A DNA stretch of 64,000 bases from Marinovum sp048263515 (lineage in GTDB: Bacteria; Pseudomonadota; Alphaproteobacteria; Rhodobacterales; Rhodobacteraceae): the NCBI RefSeq assembly GCF_048263515.1, contig NZ_JBLXEC010000011.1:1-64000 (forward strand), written 5' to 3'. How positions within the stretch are numbered: the stretch's first letter is position 1; every line of letters begins with the position of its first letter. Of this stretch, positions 53,306 to 61,349 are shown piece by piece. The notes beneath the pieces are model-generated. The model saw nothing but the letters and a program-made list of their open reading frames with translations, searched no databases and had not been told where the DNA came from. The translations under genes were made by a program, and so were the position numbers.

Positions 53306-53317
53306 GTTAGCGCTAAC
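53306..53317. promoter_or_regulatory. Perfect palindrome GTTAGCGCTAAC upstream of eno, candidate CceR operator
   Basis: Identical 12-mer to that upstream of zwf. Two perfect copies in one window, both in front of central-carbon genes, are unlikely by chance. Confidence 0.65.
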
Positions 53318-53480
53318 TGTTCGATTTTTCCGGGCTGCGGCGACATGAAGCGGTGGCTTGTTTTCTGCCGTGGTGTGCCGTGGTCCCAGAAAAACGGAGT
53401 GGCAGAGGGTTACCGTGCTAGGGTGTTCGCACGTCTCGCAGTGTCTTCGAATAAATAATTAAAGAAAGAGAAAAAATAAT

Positions 53481-54200
53481 ATGCCAGACACAGTTGCCAA
53501 GCCAAAAACGAAAGTGCCTTTGGACCAGACGTCCCGGTTTGACTTCAAAGACCCGCATGGGGTGAAGGACACCAAGACCGGCCTTACCTGGGACATCGCT
53601 GCCAAGAGAGCATCCCGCTGGTCGACGGGCGAACATGATACCGATGTGCCCGATGGCGATTTGTTCACCAAGGTGCTGGCGGAGAAGAACGCTGGCTCAG
53701 GGCGCGTGGTCCTGCCGCCGCAGGAGCTCACGCACAGCGAGACCGGAGCGCACACCGATCAATACGCCGTAGGCGCGATCGTGCTGAAACCAGCTGTGGA
53801 AGGTGCCTATTCGGACTGGCGTGTGCCGGACGTCCGGGAATTGACTGAATTGTTCAACCATTGGGGGCTGTTGCAGCATATATCGCTTGCGCAGAACAAG
53901 GGAAACCAGACGTTGAACGACTCCGCCTCGTATTTCACCAGCACTTTGGTGAGAGTTGATAAGGCGGAAACGCCGACGGAATGTTACATCATCAGCGGAT
54001 TTCTCGAACAGGAGGACGATAAAGAGGGTAAGCCGATCCTCGGCATAACGGGCTATTCCGGTGACCGGCAATACCCCCTCAAGTTCGCGCGCTCCAAGAA
54101 GATGTTGACCACAGACAGGGACACAGCATCCCTTGTCATGTTGGTACGCGGTACCGAAAGCTATGATCCCGACACCGAAGAGAATGCAAAGAAAGCCTAG
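53481..54200 (+). CDS. DUF1566-like (Lcl C-terminal domain) protein
   Basis: 239 residues. The DUF1566 pattern is visible: VKDTKTGLTWDI, then SDWRVPDVRELTELFNH and SASYFTSTLV, and a C-terminal VMLVRGTES. Such domains occur in surface or phage-tail-like proteins of unclear role. There is no obvious signal peptide; the start MPDTVAKPKTKVPL is polar and Lys-rich. GC is lower than in its neighbours and the upstream DNA is AT-rich (ribosome site AAGAAAGAG), so it may be acquired. It is divergent from eno. Confidence 0.65.
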   Translation: MPDTVAKPKTKVPLDQTSRFDFKDPHGVKDTKTGLTWDIAAKRASRWSTGEHDTDVPDGDLFTKVLAEKNAGSGRVVLPPQELTHSETGAHTDQYAVGAIVLKPAVEGAYSDWRVPDVRELTELFNHWGLLQHISLAQNKGNQTLNDSASYFTSTLVRVDKAETPTECYIISGFLEQEDDKEGKPILGITGYSGDRQYPLKFARSKKMLTTDRDTASLVMLVRGTESYDPDTEENAKKA

Positions 54201-54253
54201 CTGCGGCCTGTCGCCCTAGTGTGGGCCGGGTTGGCCGCGTCAACCCGGCTTCA

Positions 54254-55123
54254 TCAAACCGGTGCCAGCGCCAACTGCCGTTCGCGGTAGAAGGTATAAA
54301 GACCCGACGCCAAAATGATCGCCGCGCCCACCAGCGTCAGCGTATCGGGCCGGTCGCCCAGCACGATCACGCCAAGCCCCATGGTAAATACCAGCCGGCT
54401 GTAGCGGAAGGGCGAGACGATGGCTGCCGGCGCCAGCCGCATCGCCGCGGTGACGAGGTAATAACCGGTGGTCGTCACCAGCACCGCCAGGAAGATATGG
54501 CCGAAGCCGCCGCCGCCGGTGCTCCAGTCCGGCCCCATCAGCAGCATCAGCACCAGCCCAGCAGGCACCGTCGCGCCGAAGCCCCAGGTCGAGAGCGTCA
54601 GCGAGTCGATCCGGTCGGGCACCTGCCGCGTCAGCAGATCGCGTGCCGCCAGCCCGCAGGCCCCCATCGCCACCAGAAGTGCCGCCGGCTCGAAGCCCTC
54701 CATGCCCGGGCGGATCACCAGCAGCATGCCGATCAACCCCGCCAGAATGGCCAGCCAGCGCCGCCAGCCCACCGTCTCGCCCAGAAACAGCGCCGCGCCC
54801 AGCGTCACCAGAAGTGGCGTCGTCTGCATGATCGCCGCCACCATCGGCAGCGGCGTCCAGGCGATGCCGGTCACCATGCCCAGCGCCGCCAGCACCTCGG
54901 CCAGATTGCGCGAGATCACGGTGCGATTGAAAAAGGCGCGGTTGAGCAGGGGGATGCCGCGAATTTTTGCCACCAGCATGAACAGCAATGTCCCGCCGAG
55001 GCTGAGAAAGAACATCACCTGACCGGGAGGCAGGCTTTGCGAGGCGAGCTTGATGAAAAGGTCACTGAGCGCGAGGCAGGCCATCGACGCCGTCATGAAA
55101 AGGATCGCGCGCAGCACCTGCAT
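54254..55123 (-). CDS. EamA/DMT-family transporter
   Basis: 289 residues from ATG 55123. Ten hydrophobic helices in two EamA repeats (for example MTASMACLALSDLFIKLASQ, IMQTTPLLVTLGAALFLGE, LAILAGLIGMLLVIRPG; second half PFRYSRLVFTMGLGVIVLGD). The ALFLGExxxWRR and late GDRPD motifs are typical. It exports or imports a small metabolite that cannot be named. It lies 65 bp behind the Fur-family gene on the same strand and is probably co-transcribed with it. Confidence 0.88.
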   Translation of the reverse strand: MQVLRAILFMTASMACLALSDLFIKLASQSLPPGQVMFFLSLGGTLLFMLVAKIRGIPLLNRAFFNRTVISRNLAEVLAALGMVTGIAWTPLPMVAAIMQTTPLLVTLGAALFLGETVGWRRWLAILAGLIGMLLVIRPGMEGFEPAALLVAMGACGLAARDLLTRQVPDRIDSLTLSTWGFGATVPAGLVLMLLMGPDWSTGGGGFGHIFLAVLVTTTGYYLVTAAMRLAPAAIVSPFRYSRLVFTMGLGVIVLGDRPDTLTLVGAAIILASGLYTFYRERQLALAPV

Positions 55124-55188
55124 CGGTTTTCTTTCGATGTGAAGTATCTCGCCCTGAGTAGCGCGCGGCGGACGGGATGCCAAGGTGC

Positions 55189-55599
55189 CTATTTCTTGAT
55201 CGGCACACCGTAAAGCTCGAGCCTGTGGCCCTTGAGCCGGTAGCCCAGCTTCTCGGCAATACGCTCCTGCAGTTCCTCGATCTCGGGGTCGACGAATTCG
55301 ATCACCTCGCCGGAATTCATGTCGATCAGGTGGTCGTGGTGGTCGCGCTCGGCGTCTTCATACCGCGCGCGGCCGTCGCCGAATTCATGCTTGTCGAGAA
55401 TGCCGGCCTCTTCGAACAGCTTCACCGTGCGATAGACCGTGGCGATGGAAATCGCCGCGTCGCGGGCCGAGGCGCGGGCATAAAGCTCTTCGACATCGGG
55501 GTGGTCGTCGCTGTCCTCGAGCACGGCGGCGATCACCCGGCGCTGGCCGGTCATGCGCAGGCCCTTGGCCTCGCAGCGTTCCAGAATGGTGTGGTTCAT
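55189..55599 (-). CDS. fur: Fur-family metal regulator
   Basis: 136 residues. Winged helix with MTGQRRVIAAVLEDSDDHPDVEELY and ISIATVYRTVKLFEEAGIL, then the metal-binding part RYEDAERDHHDHLIDMNSGEVIEF. The CxxC structural-zinc motifs are absent, as in the Mur (manganese) type of Fur found in many alphaproteobacteria, so Mur is the likely role. Irr is less likely because the start lacks the haem motif. Upstream of an EamA gene and divergent from the flavoprotein gene. Confidence 0.85.
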   Translation of the reverse strand: MNHTILERCEAKGLRMTGQRRVIAAVLEDSDDHPDVEELYARASARDAAISIATVYRTVKLFEEAGILDKHEFGDGRARYEDAERDHHDHLIDMNSGEVIEFVDPEIEELQERIAEKLGYRLKGHRLELYGVPIKK

Positions 55600-55705
55600 G
55601 ATCTCGCCCGGTTGTCGTCCGCGCAGCGAGGTCTAGGCGATTTGCCCCGCGCCGAAAAGACCCGGATCGGAATTCTGCCGCCTTCCGCTGCGCCGGCCCG
55701 AGCAT

Positions 55706-55721
55706 TGGACAAAAATGTCTA
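55706..55721. promoter_or_regulatory. Imperfect inverted repeat in the fur / flavoprotein gap
   Basis: TGGACA-aaaa-TGTCTA (5 of 6 arm positions pair), 65-80 bp before the flavoprotein ATG. It could be an operator for the TetR-family protein encoded at 59740-60399 or for the Fur protein; it does not resemble a classic Fur box. Confidence 0.35.
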
Positions 55722-55785
55722 GACGGAATCGCAGGCCCGTCCTACCGTCGCGGTGACAGCCATCAAAGCCCGGGGAGCGCCTGCC

Positions 55786-58188
55786 ATGAAATCGCACTAT
55801 CGCGTGGTGGTGATCGGCGGCGGTGTCGTCGGCGCCTCGGTGCTCTATCACCTGGCGCGCTACGGCTGGACCGATGTCTGCCTGATCGAGCGCAACGTGC
55901 TGACCGCAGGCTCCAGCTGGCATGCCGCAGGCGGCTTTCACGCCCTGAACGCCGACCCCAATATCGCAGCACTGCAGGGCTATACCATCGACCTGTTGTC
56001 AGAGGTCGAGGCCGAGAGCGGGCAGTCGATCGGCATGCACATGACCGGCGGCATGCATCTCGCCGGCACGCCGGACCGCTGGGAATGGCTGCAGGCCAAT
56101 TACCGCACCTTTCAGTCGATCGGCATCGACGATGTGCACCTCATCACCCCGGAGGAGGCGGCGCAGCTTTCGCCGGTGCTCAACACCGAGGGCATCCTCG
56201 GCGGCATGTGGGCCGACCGCGAAGGCTATGTCGACACCACCGGCACCGTGCATGCCTATGCGATTGCCGCGAAAAAGCGCGGGGCCGAGGTGATCGAGCA
56301 CAACCGCGTGCTCGAGCTGCACCAGACCCCGGACGGCTGGCAGGTGGTGACAGAGAAGGGCACCGTGACCTGCGAACACGTGGTCAATGCCGGCGGGCTC
56401 TGGGCCAAGCAGGTCGGGCGGATGGCGGGCATCGAGCTGCCGGTCTCGCCCTTGGCGCATCACTACCTGATCACCGAGGCGATCCCCGAGCTCAAGGACC
56501 TCGACGTCGAGCTGCCGATGACCGTCGATCTCGAAGGCTTCACCTATTCCCGCCAGGACCAGCAGGGGATGCTGGTGGGGATTTACGAGTTGAACCCGAA
56601 ACACTGGATGATGGACGGCGCGCCCTGGGAATACGGCTTCGAGCTGCTGCAGGAGGAACCCGACCGGATCGAGAGCGAATTGTGCCATGTCTTCAACCGC
56701 TTCCCGGTGCTGGAAAGGGTCGGGGTCAAGACTTGGGTGCATGGCGCCTTCACCTTTTCGCCCGACGGCAACCCGCTGGTCGGCCCGGTGCGCGGCAAAC
56801 CCGGTTACTGGTGCGCCTGCGCGGTGATGGCGGGGTTCCTGCAGGGCGGCGGCGTCGGCAAGTCGCTGGCAGAATGGATGATCCACGGCGAGACCGAGGC
56901 CGATGTCTTTGGCATGGATGTGGCGCGCTACGGCGATTACGCGGCGAACAAGAGCTATATCCGCCAGACCACTGGCCAGTTCTACGCTCGCCGCTTCGTG
57001 ATGACCTATCCCAACGAGCAACTGCCCGCCGGGCGGCCGCTCAAGATGGCACCGGCGCATGACGCCATGACCGCTGCCGGCGCGCGCTGGGGGGTGAGCT
57101 TTGGCCTCGAGGTGCCGCTCTATTTCGCGCCAGAGGGGTTCGAGGAGACGCCCTCGCTGCACCGCTCCAACGCCTTCGATCTGGTCGCCGCCGAGGCCCG
57201 CGCCACGCGCGAGGCGGCGGGACTGCTTGATATTTCGGGCTTTTCCCGCTTCGAGGTTTCCGGCCCAGGGGCGCGCGACTGGCTCGACCGGATGATGGCC
57301 TGCACATTGCCCGGCCCGGGCCGCGCGCGTTTGGCGCCGATGCTCAGCCCGTCGGGGCGGCTCAAGGGTGATCTGACGCTGTTCAACTGGGGCGACGGCA
57401 CCTGGTGGATCATGGGCAGCTATTACCTGCGCGACTGGCACATGCGCTGGTTTGCCGATCATCCCGCGCCGGGCGTTCATGTCGGCGATATCTCCGACAC
57501 CATCGTCGGCTTCAGCCTGTCTGGGCCGAACGCGCTGAAAGTGTTGGAAAAACTTACCGATGGGCCGGTGGCGGACTTGAAATTCATGGGCTGCGGCGAC
57601 TTCGACATCGGGCTGATCCGCGCCCGCGTCGCGCGGCTCTCGGTCACTGGCGAGCTGGGCTACGAGATCAATTGCCACGCCGCCGATCACATCGCCCTGC
57701 GGCGCATGCTGATGGCGGCGGGGGCCGATCTGGGGCTGCGCGAGATCGGCTACGAGGCGCTCGACAGTCTACGGTTGGAGAAAAGCTTCGGCATCTGGTC
57801 GCGCGAATTCACCCAGATCTACACGCCCCGGCAGACCGGCATGGACCGCTGGATCGACTGGGGCAAGGAGTTCGTCGGGCGTGCGGCCGCGCTGGCCGAG
57901 CGCGATGGCAATGGCCCGGCGCGGCAGATCACCCCGCTGGTGATCGACGCCGAGGACGCCGACGCCAGCGGCTACGAGCCGATCTGGCAAGGCGAGCGGC
58001 TGGTGGGCTACGTCACCTCGGGCGGGTACGGCCATACCCTGGGTCAATCGCTGGCATTGGCGATGCTCGACCGGGAGGTGACAGAGGTCGGCACAGAGCT
58101 GACGGTGCATGTGGTGGGCAAGGCGCGGGCGGCGCGGGTGGTCGCGCCGTCACCTTATGACCCGCAGGGCAAGGCGATGAGGGCGTGA
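55786..58188 (+). CDS. Dimethylglycine/sarcosine dehydrogenase-like flavoprotein with GcvT domain
   Basis: 800 residues from ATG 55786. N-terminal DAO-type FAD domain (VVVIGGGVVGASVLYHLARYG); TAGSSWHAAGGFH (about residues 40-52) has the His that carries covalent FAD in dimethylglycine dehydrogenase. After an FAO linker (about 370-430) comes the GcvT-like domain (LLDISGFSRFEVSGPGARDWLDRM, GYEINCHAADHI, DSLRLEKSFGIWSREF) that binds tetrahydrofolate in the family. It should oxidise an N-methyl group and pass the carbon to folate. Its stop overlaps the MttB-family gene, so the two belong to one pathway. The substrate is unknown. Confidence 0.87.
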   Translation: MKSHYRVVVIGGGVVGASVLYHLARYGWTDVCLIERNVLTAGSSWHAAGGFHALNADPNIAALQGYTIDLLSEVEAESGQSIGMHMTGGMHLAGTPDRWEWLQANYRTFQSIGIDDVHLITPEEAAQLSPVLNTEGILGGMWADREGYVDTTGTVHAYAIAAKKRGAEVIEHNRVLELHQTPDGWQVVTEKGTVTCEHVVNAGGLWAKQVGRMAGIELPVSPLAHHYLITEAIPELKDLDVELPMTVDLEGFTYSRQDQQGMLVGIYELNPKHWMMDGAPWEYGFELLQEEPDRIESELCHVFNRFPVLERVGVKTWVHGAFTFSPDGNPLVGPVRGKPGYWCACAVMAGFLQGGGVGKSLAEWMIHGETEADVFGMDVARYGDYAANKSYIRQTTGQFYARRFVMTYPNEQLPAGRPLKMAPAHDAMTAAGARWGVSFGLEVPLYFAPEGFEETPSLHRSNAFDLVAAEARATREAAGLLDISGFSRFEVSGPGARDWLDRMMACTLPGPGRARLAPMLSPSGRLKGDLTLFNWGDGTWWIMGSYYLRDWHMRWFADHPAPGVHVGDISDTIVGFSLSGPNALKVLEKLTDGPVADLKFMGCGDFDIGLIRARVARLSVTGELGYEINCHAADHIALRRMLMAAGADLGLREIGYEALDSLRLEKSFGIWSREFTQIYTPRQTGMDRWIDWGKEFVGRAAALAERDGNGPARQITPLVIDAEDADASGYEPIWQGERLVGYVTSGGYGHTLGQSLALAMLDREVTEVGTELTVHVVGKARAARVVAPSPYDPQGKAMRA

Positions 58189-59726
58189 TGAGCGACGACA
58201 CCAGACAGCGCCGGCGCAAACGCGCGCCCCGCGGCACCGAGGCGCACCAGAGACAGGTGAATTACACCGAGCTGCGCAGCCCGTTCCCGATCATGAAGGC
58301 CTTTTCCGACGACCGGATCGAGGCCATTCACGAAGCCGCGCTGACCCTGCTGGAGACCGTCGGGATCAAGGTGCTGCTGCCCGAGGCGCGGCAAATCCTG
58401 CGCGCGGCCGGCGCCTTGGTCGACGAAAACAGCCAGATGGTGCAGATCGGCCGCGAGATCGTGCGCGCCGCGCTGGCCACCGCGCCGCGGCGGGTGGTGG
58501 TCAAGGGCGGGCGGCCCGAACGCGACGTGACGCTGGAGCTGGGCCGGCTGGTGTTTCAGCCCGGCGGCGGCACGCCGCATGCCTCTGACCTTCTGCGCGG
58601 GCGGCGGCCCGGCACGGGCCGGGATTTCCGCGAGCTGGTGCAGCTGACCCATCATTTCGACGCGCTGCAGATGGTCTCGGCGCTGCTCGAACCGCAGGAT
58701 GTCGCGCCGGCGCTCCGGCATTACTTCATGATCGAGGCGCAGCTGACGCTGATGGACAAGGCGCCCTTCGTCTATGGCCGGGGGTCTCCGCAGGTCCGTG
58801 AGAGTTTCGAGATGATACGTGATTTCAGGGACTTGTCTGACGAAGCTTTTGCAGAACATCCACATTCCTACACCGTCATCAACACCAACTCGCCGCGCCA
58901 GATCGACATTCCCATGGCCCAGGGGCTGATCGATTTCGCCCGCCACGGCCAGATGGTCATCGTGACGCCCTTTACCCTGATGGGGGCAATGGCGCCGATC
59001 ACCGTGGCCGGTGCGATGACTCTGAGCCATGCCGAGGCGCTGGCTGCGATCACCCTCAACCAGCTGGCAAAGCCCGGCGCGCCGGTGCTCTACGGCACTT
59101 TCACCTCGAACGTCGACATGAAGTCCGGCGCGCCAGCCTTTGGAACGCCTGAACATTTTACCGCCTCGCTGGTCGCCGGTCAGCTGGCGCGGCACCTCGG
59201 GCTGCCCTGGCGCTGCGCCAGCGGCGCTGCGGCGGCGGCCTCGGATGCGCAGGCGGCCAACGAGACGCAGTTCGGGCTCTGGGGCTGTCTGCTGTCGGGC
59301 GCGACCGTGGTGATCCATGCGGCGGGCTGGCTGGAGGGCGGGCTGACGCTGGGCTACGAGAAGCTGATCACCGACATGGAGGTGCTGCAGATGGTGGCCG
59401 AGCTCTGCACGCCGACCTCGGCCGAGGACGCCGAGCTGGCGATGGACGCCCTGGCCGAGGTGCAGCCGGGCGGGCATTTCTTTGGCTGCGACCACACCAT
59501 GGCGCGCTACCAGACGCAGTTCTATGCGCCGTTGGTGGCCGATTGGTCGAACTACGGCCGCTGGCAGGAGACCGGCGCCCTGACCGCCACCGAGCGCGCC
59601 ACCGGTATCTGGCAGAACATCCTGAAAGCGGATAGACGCCCCGAGGTCGACCCCGCGCGGCTCGAGGCTCTGCATGGCTATATCGACCGCCGCAGCGCTG
59701 CGGGCGGGGCGCCACCGGAAAGCTGA
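58188..59726 (+). CDS. MttB-family methyltransferase, non-pyrrolysine type
   Basis: 512 residues from ATG 58188 (a GTG at 58185 is possible). MttB superfamily features: DDRIEAIHEAALTLLETVGIKV, FQPGGGTPHASDLLRGRR, TPFTLMGAMAPITVAGAMTLSHAEALAAI, QFGLWGCLLSGATVVIHAAGWLEGGL. There is no in-frame amber codon at the pyrrolysine site, so it is of the glycine-betaine or other quaternary-amine type. No corrinoid protein gene is next to it, although these enzymes normally methylate one. Translation is coupled to the upstream flavoprotein (TGATG). A TetR-family gene follows after 13 bp. Confidence 0.87.
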   Translation: MSDDTRQRRRKRAPRGTEAHQRQVNYTELRSPFPIMKAFSDDRIEAIHEAALTLLETVGIKVLLPEARQILRAAGALVDENSQMVQIGREIVRAALATAPRRVVVKGGRPERDVTLELGRLVFQPGGGTPHASDLLRGRRPGTGRDFRELVQLTHHFDALQMVSALLEPQDVAPALRHYFMIEAQLTLMDKAPFVYGRGSPQVRESFEMIRDFRDLSDEAFAEHPHSYTVINTNSPRQIDIPMAQGLIDFARHGQMVIVTPFTLMGAMAPITVAGAMTLSHAEALAAITLNQLAKPGAPVLYGTFTSNVDMKSGAPAFGTPEHFTASLVAGQLARHLGLPWRCASGAAAAASDAQAANETQFGLWGCLLSGATVVIHAAGWLEGGLTLGYEKLITDMEVLQMVAELCTPTSAEDAELAMDALAEVQPGGHFFGCDHTMARYQTQFYAPLVADWSNYGRWQETGALTATERATGIWQNILKADRRPEVDPARLEALHGYIDRRSAAGGAPPES

Positions 59727-59739
59727 AGGACGCTGACAA

Positions 59740-60399
59740 ATGCCAAACGGCCCGCTGCTGCACCGCGACGACCCGGACAAGGAACCGCTGGTCGGCCATG
59801 TCAAGGTGACCCGCGAAGACTGGCTCAACGTCGCACGAGACATCCTCGTCACCGATGGCGTGGGCGAGGTCAAGGTGCTGGCCATCGGCACGCGGCTCGG
59901 CGTCTCAAGGTCCAGTTTCTACTGGTATTTCAAGAGCCGCAAGGACCTGCTGACCCAGCTGCTCGACGATTGGGAGGCGCGTAATACCGCCCGGATCGAG
60001 GCCCATTGCGCGCAAGAGGCCGCGACAATCACCGGTGCGGTCTGCAACTTCTTTCGCTGTTTCCTCGACCCGGCGCAATTCGACCAAGGCCTCGATTTCG
60101 CGGTCCGGGAATGGTCGCGCCGTGATGGTCAGGTGCGTCGCCGTATCGACTTGGCCGACAAGGCGCGGATTGCCGCCGTCACCGCGATGTTCCGGCGCTA
60201 TGGCTATGACGCCTACGAGGCCGACGTCCGCGCCCGCATCCTGTATTTCATGCAGCTGGGCTATCACGCGCTCGACCAGACCGAGCCGATGGCCGACCGG
60301 ATGGCGCGCACCCGAGGCTACCTGCTGGGCTTTACCGGGCAGGAGGCCGACCCGGAAGCGTTGGAGGACTTCCTCGCCTTTGCCGCACGGCTGGCCTGA
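59740..60399 (+). CDS. TetR-family transcriptional regulator
   Basis: 219 residues. N-terminal helix-turn-helix: VTREDWLNVARDILVTDGVGE, VLAIGTRLGVSRSSFYWYFKS (about residues 22-68), then an all-helical ligand-binding part (FRCFLDPAQFDQGLDFAVREW, ARILYFMQLGYHAL). It sits 13 bp after the MttB-family gene, so it most likely controls this three-gene set by autoregulation through the promoter before 55786. The ligand is probably the methylated amine or a product. Confidence 0.87.
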   Translation: MPNGPLLHRDDPDKEPLVGHVKVTREDWLNVARDILVTDGVGEVKVLAIGTRLGVSRSSFYWYFKSRKDLLTQLLDDWEARNTARIEAHCAQEAATITGAVCNFFRCFLDPAQFDQGLDFAVREWSRRDGQVRRRIDLADKARIAAVTAMFRRYGYDAYEADVRARILYFMQLGYHALDQTEPMADRMARTRGYLLGFTGQEADPEALEDFLAFAARLA

Positions 60400-60467
60400 G
60401 CGCATTTCCTGCGAGACGCCACTGCCGCTTCGGGGTAGACCCCGCCCGAGGCAAGGGAGCAGGGCAG

Positions 60468-61346
60468 ATGACACAGGCCGCACGGCTGGCAGGCATTTTC
60501 GCGGTGATCGCGGCGGCGGCGCTTTGGGGCACCACCGGCACGGTGCAGGCGCTTCTGCCCGAGGGCAAGCAACCGCTGATCGTCGCCGCCCTGCGGCTGG
60601 GTTTCGGCGCGCTGTCGCTGATCGTGCTGGCGCTGGCGCGGACCGAGAGCCGGCGGGCCTTTGGCGCGTTGCCGCTGGGCGGCGTGCTCTTTGCCGGGCT
60701 GTCGATCGGGCTTTATAACCTTTTGTTCTTCTGGGCGGTTCTGGAAACCGGCGTTGGGGTCGGCACCGCCATCGCCATCGGCTCGGCGCCGCTCTGGGTC
60801 ACCGCTTACGAGATCGTCGTCAAGCACCAACTGCCCGCCGGGCTGCGGGCGCTGGGGCAGGGCGTCTCGATCCTCGGCGCGGCGCTTCTGGTGCTGTCTG
60901 ATGCCAGCGGCGCGGGCGGCTCGGTGTTGGGCGTTACCCTCGCGGCGCTGAGCGGCGCGGCTTACGCCGCCTATTCGCTGGCCACCAGCCGCATCAGCCA
61001 GAGCGCGCCTTCGGCCACCGTCGCCGCCGCGACCTTTTCGGTTGCAGCATTTGCGGTGCTGCCGGTGTTCCTCTTCGTGCCCATCGGCTGGCTGGCCGCG
61101 CCGCAGGTCTGGCCGGCGCTGATCTTCCTCGGCGTCTTTGCCACCGGGCTGTCTTATGCGCTCTACACCTGGGGGCTGGGGCGGGTCGCGGCCTCGACCG
61201 CGGTGACGCTGGCGCTGATCGAGCCGCTGACCGCCTGGGTGCTGGCGACGCTGGTGGTGGGCGAGCCCTTGAGCGCGGTCAAGCTCGCCGGCGCCGCACT
61301 GCTGATTGCCGGATTGGCAATCGTGACGATCTTTCCGCGGCGCTAG
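60468..61346 (+). CDS. EamA/DMT-family transporter
   Basis: 292 residues, ten hydrophobic helices in two EamA repeats: IFAVIAAAALWGTTGTVQAL, IGLYNLLFFWAVLETGVGVG, LGVTLAALSGAAYAAYSLAT, GLGRVAASTAVTLALIEPLT and the closing LAGAALLIAGLAIVTIFP. It differs clearly from the EamA gene at 54254. It follows the TetR gene by 68 bp on the same strand and might move the substrate of the neighbouring amine genes, but this is inferred. Confidence 0.88.
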   Translation: MTQAARLAGIFAVIAAAALWGTTGTVQALLPEGKQPLIVAALRLGFGALSLIVLALARTESRRAFGALPLGGVLFAGLSIGLYNLLFFWAVLETGVGVGTAIAIGSAPLWVTAYEIVVKHQLPAGLRALGQGVSILGAALLVLSDASGAGGSVLGVTLAALSGAAYAAYSLATSRISQSAPSATVAAATFSVAAFAVLPVFLFVPIGWLAAPQVWPALIFLGVFATGLSYALYTWGLGRVAASTAVTLALIEPLTAWVLATLVVGEPLSAVKLAGAALLIAGLAIVTIFPRR

Positions 61347-61349
61347 GCC

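Noticed and set aside
58188..59726. Pyrrolysine-containing trimethylamine methyltransferase
   Set aside because: The frame is open without an internal TAG, and no pyl genes are seen.
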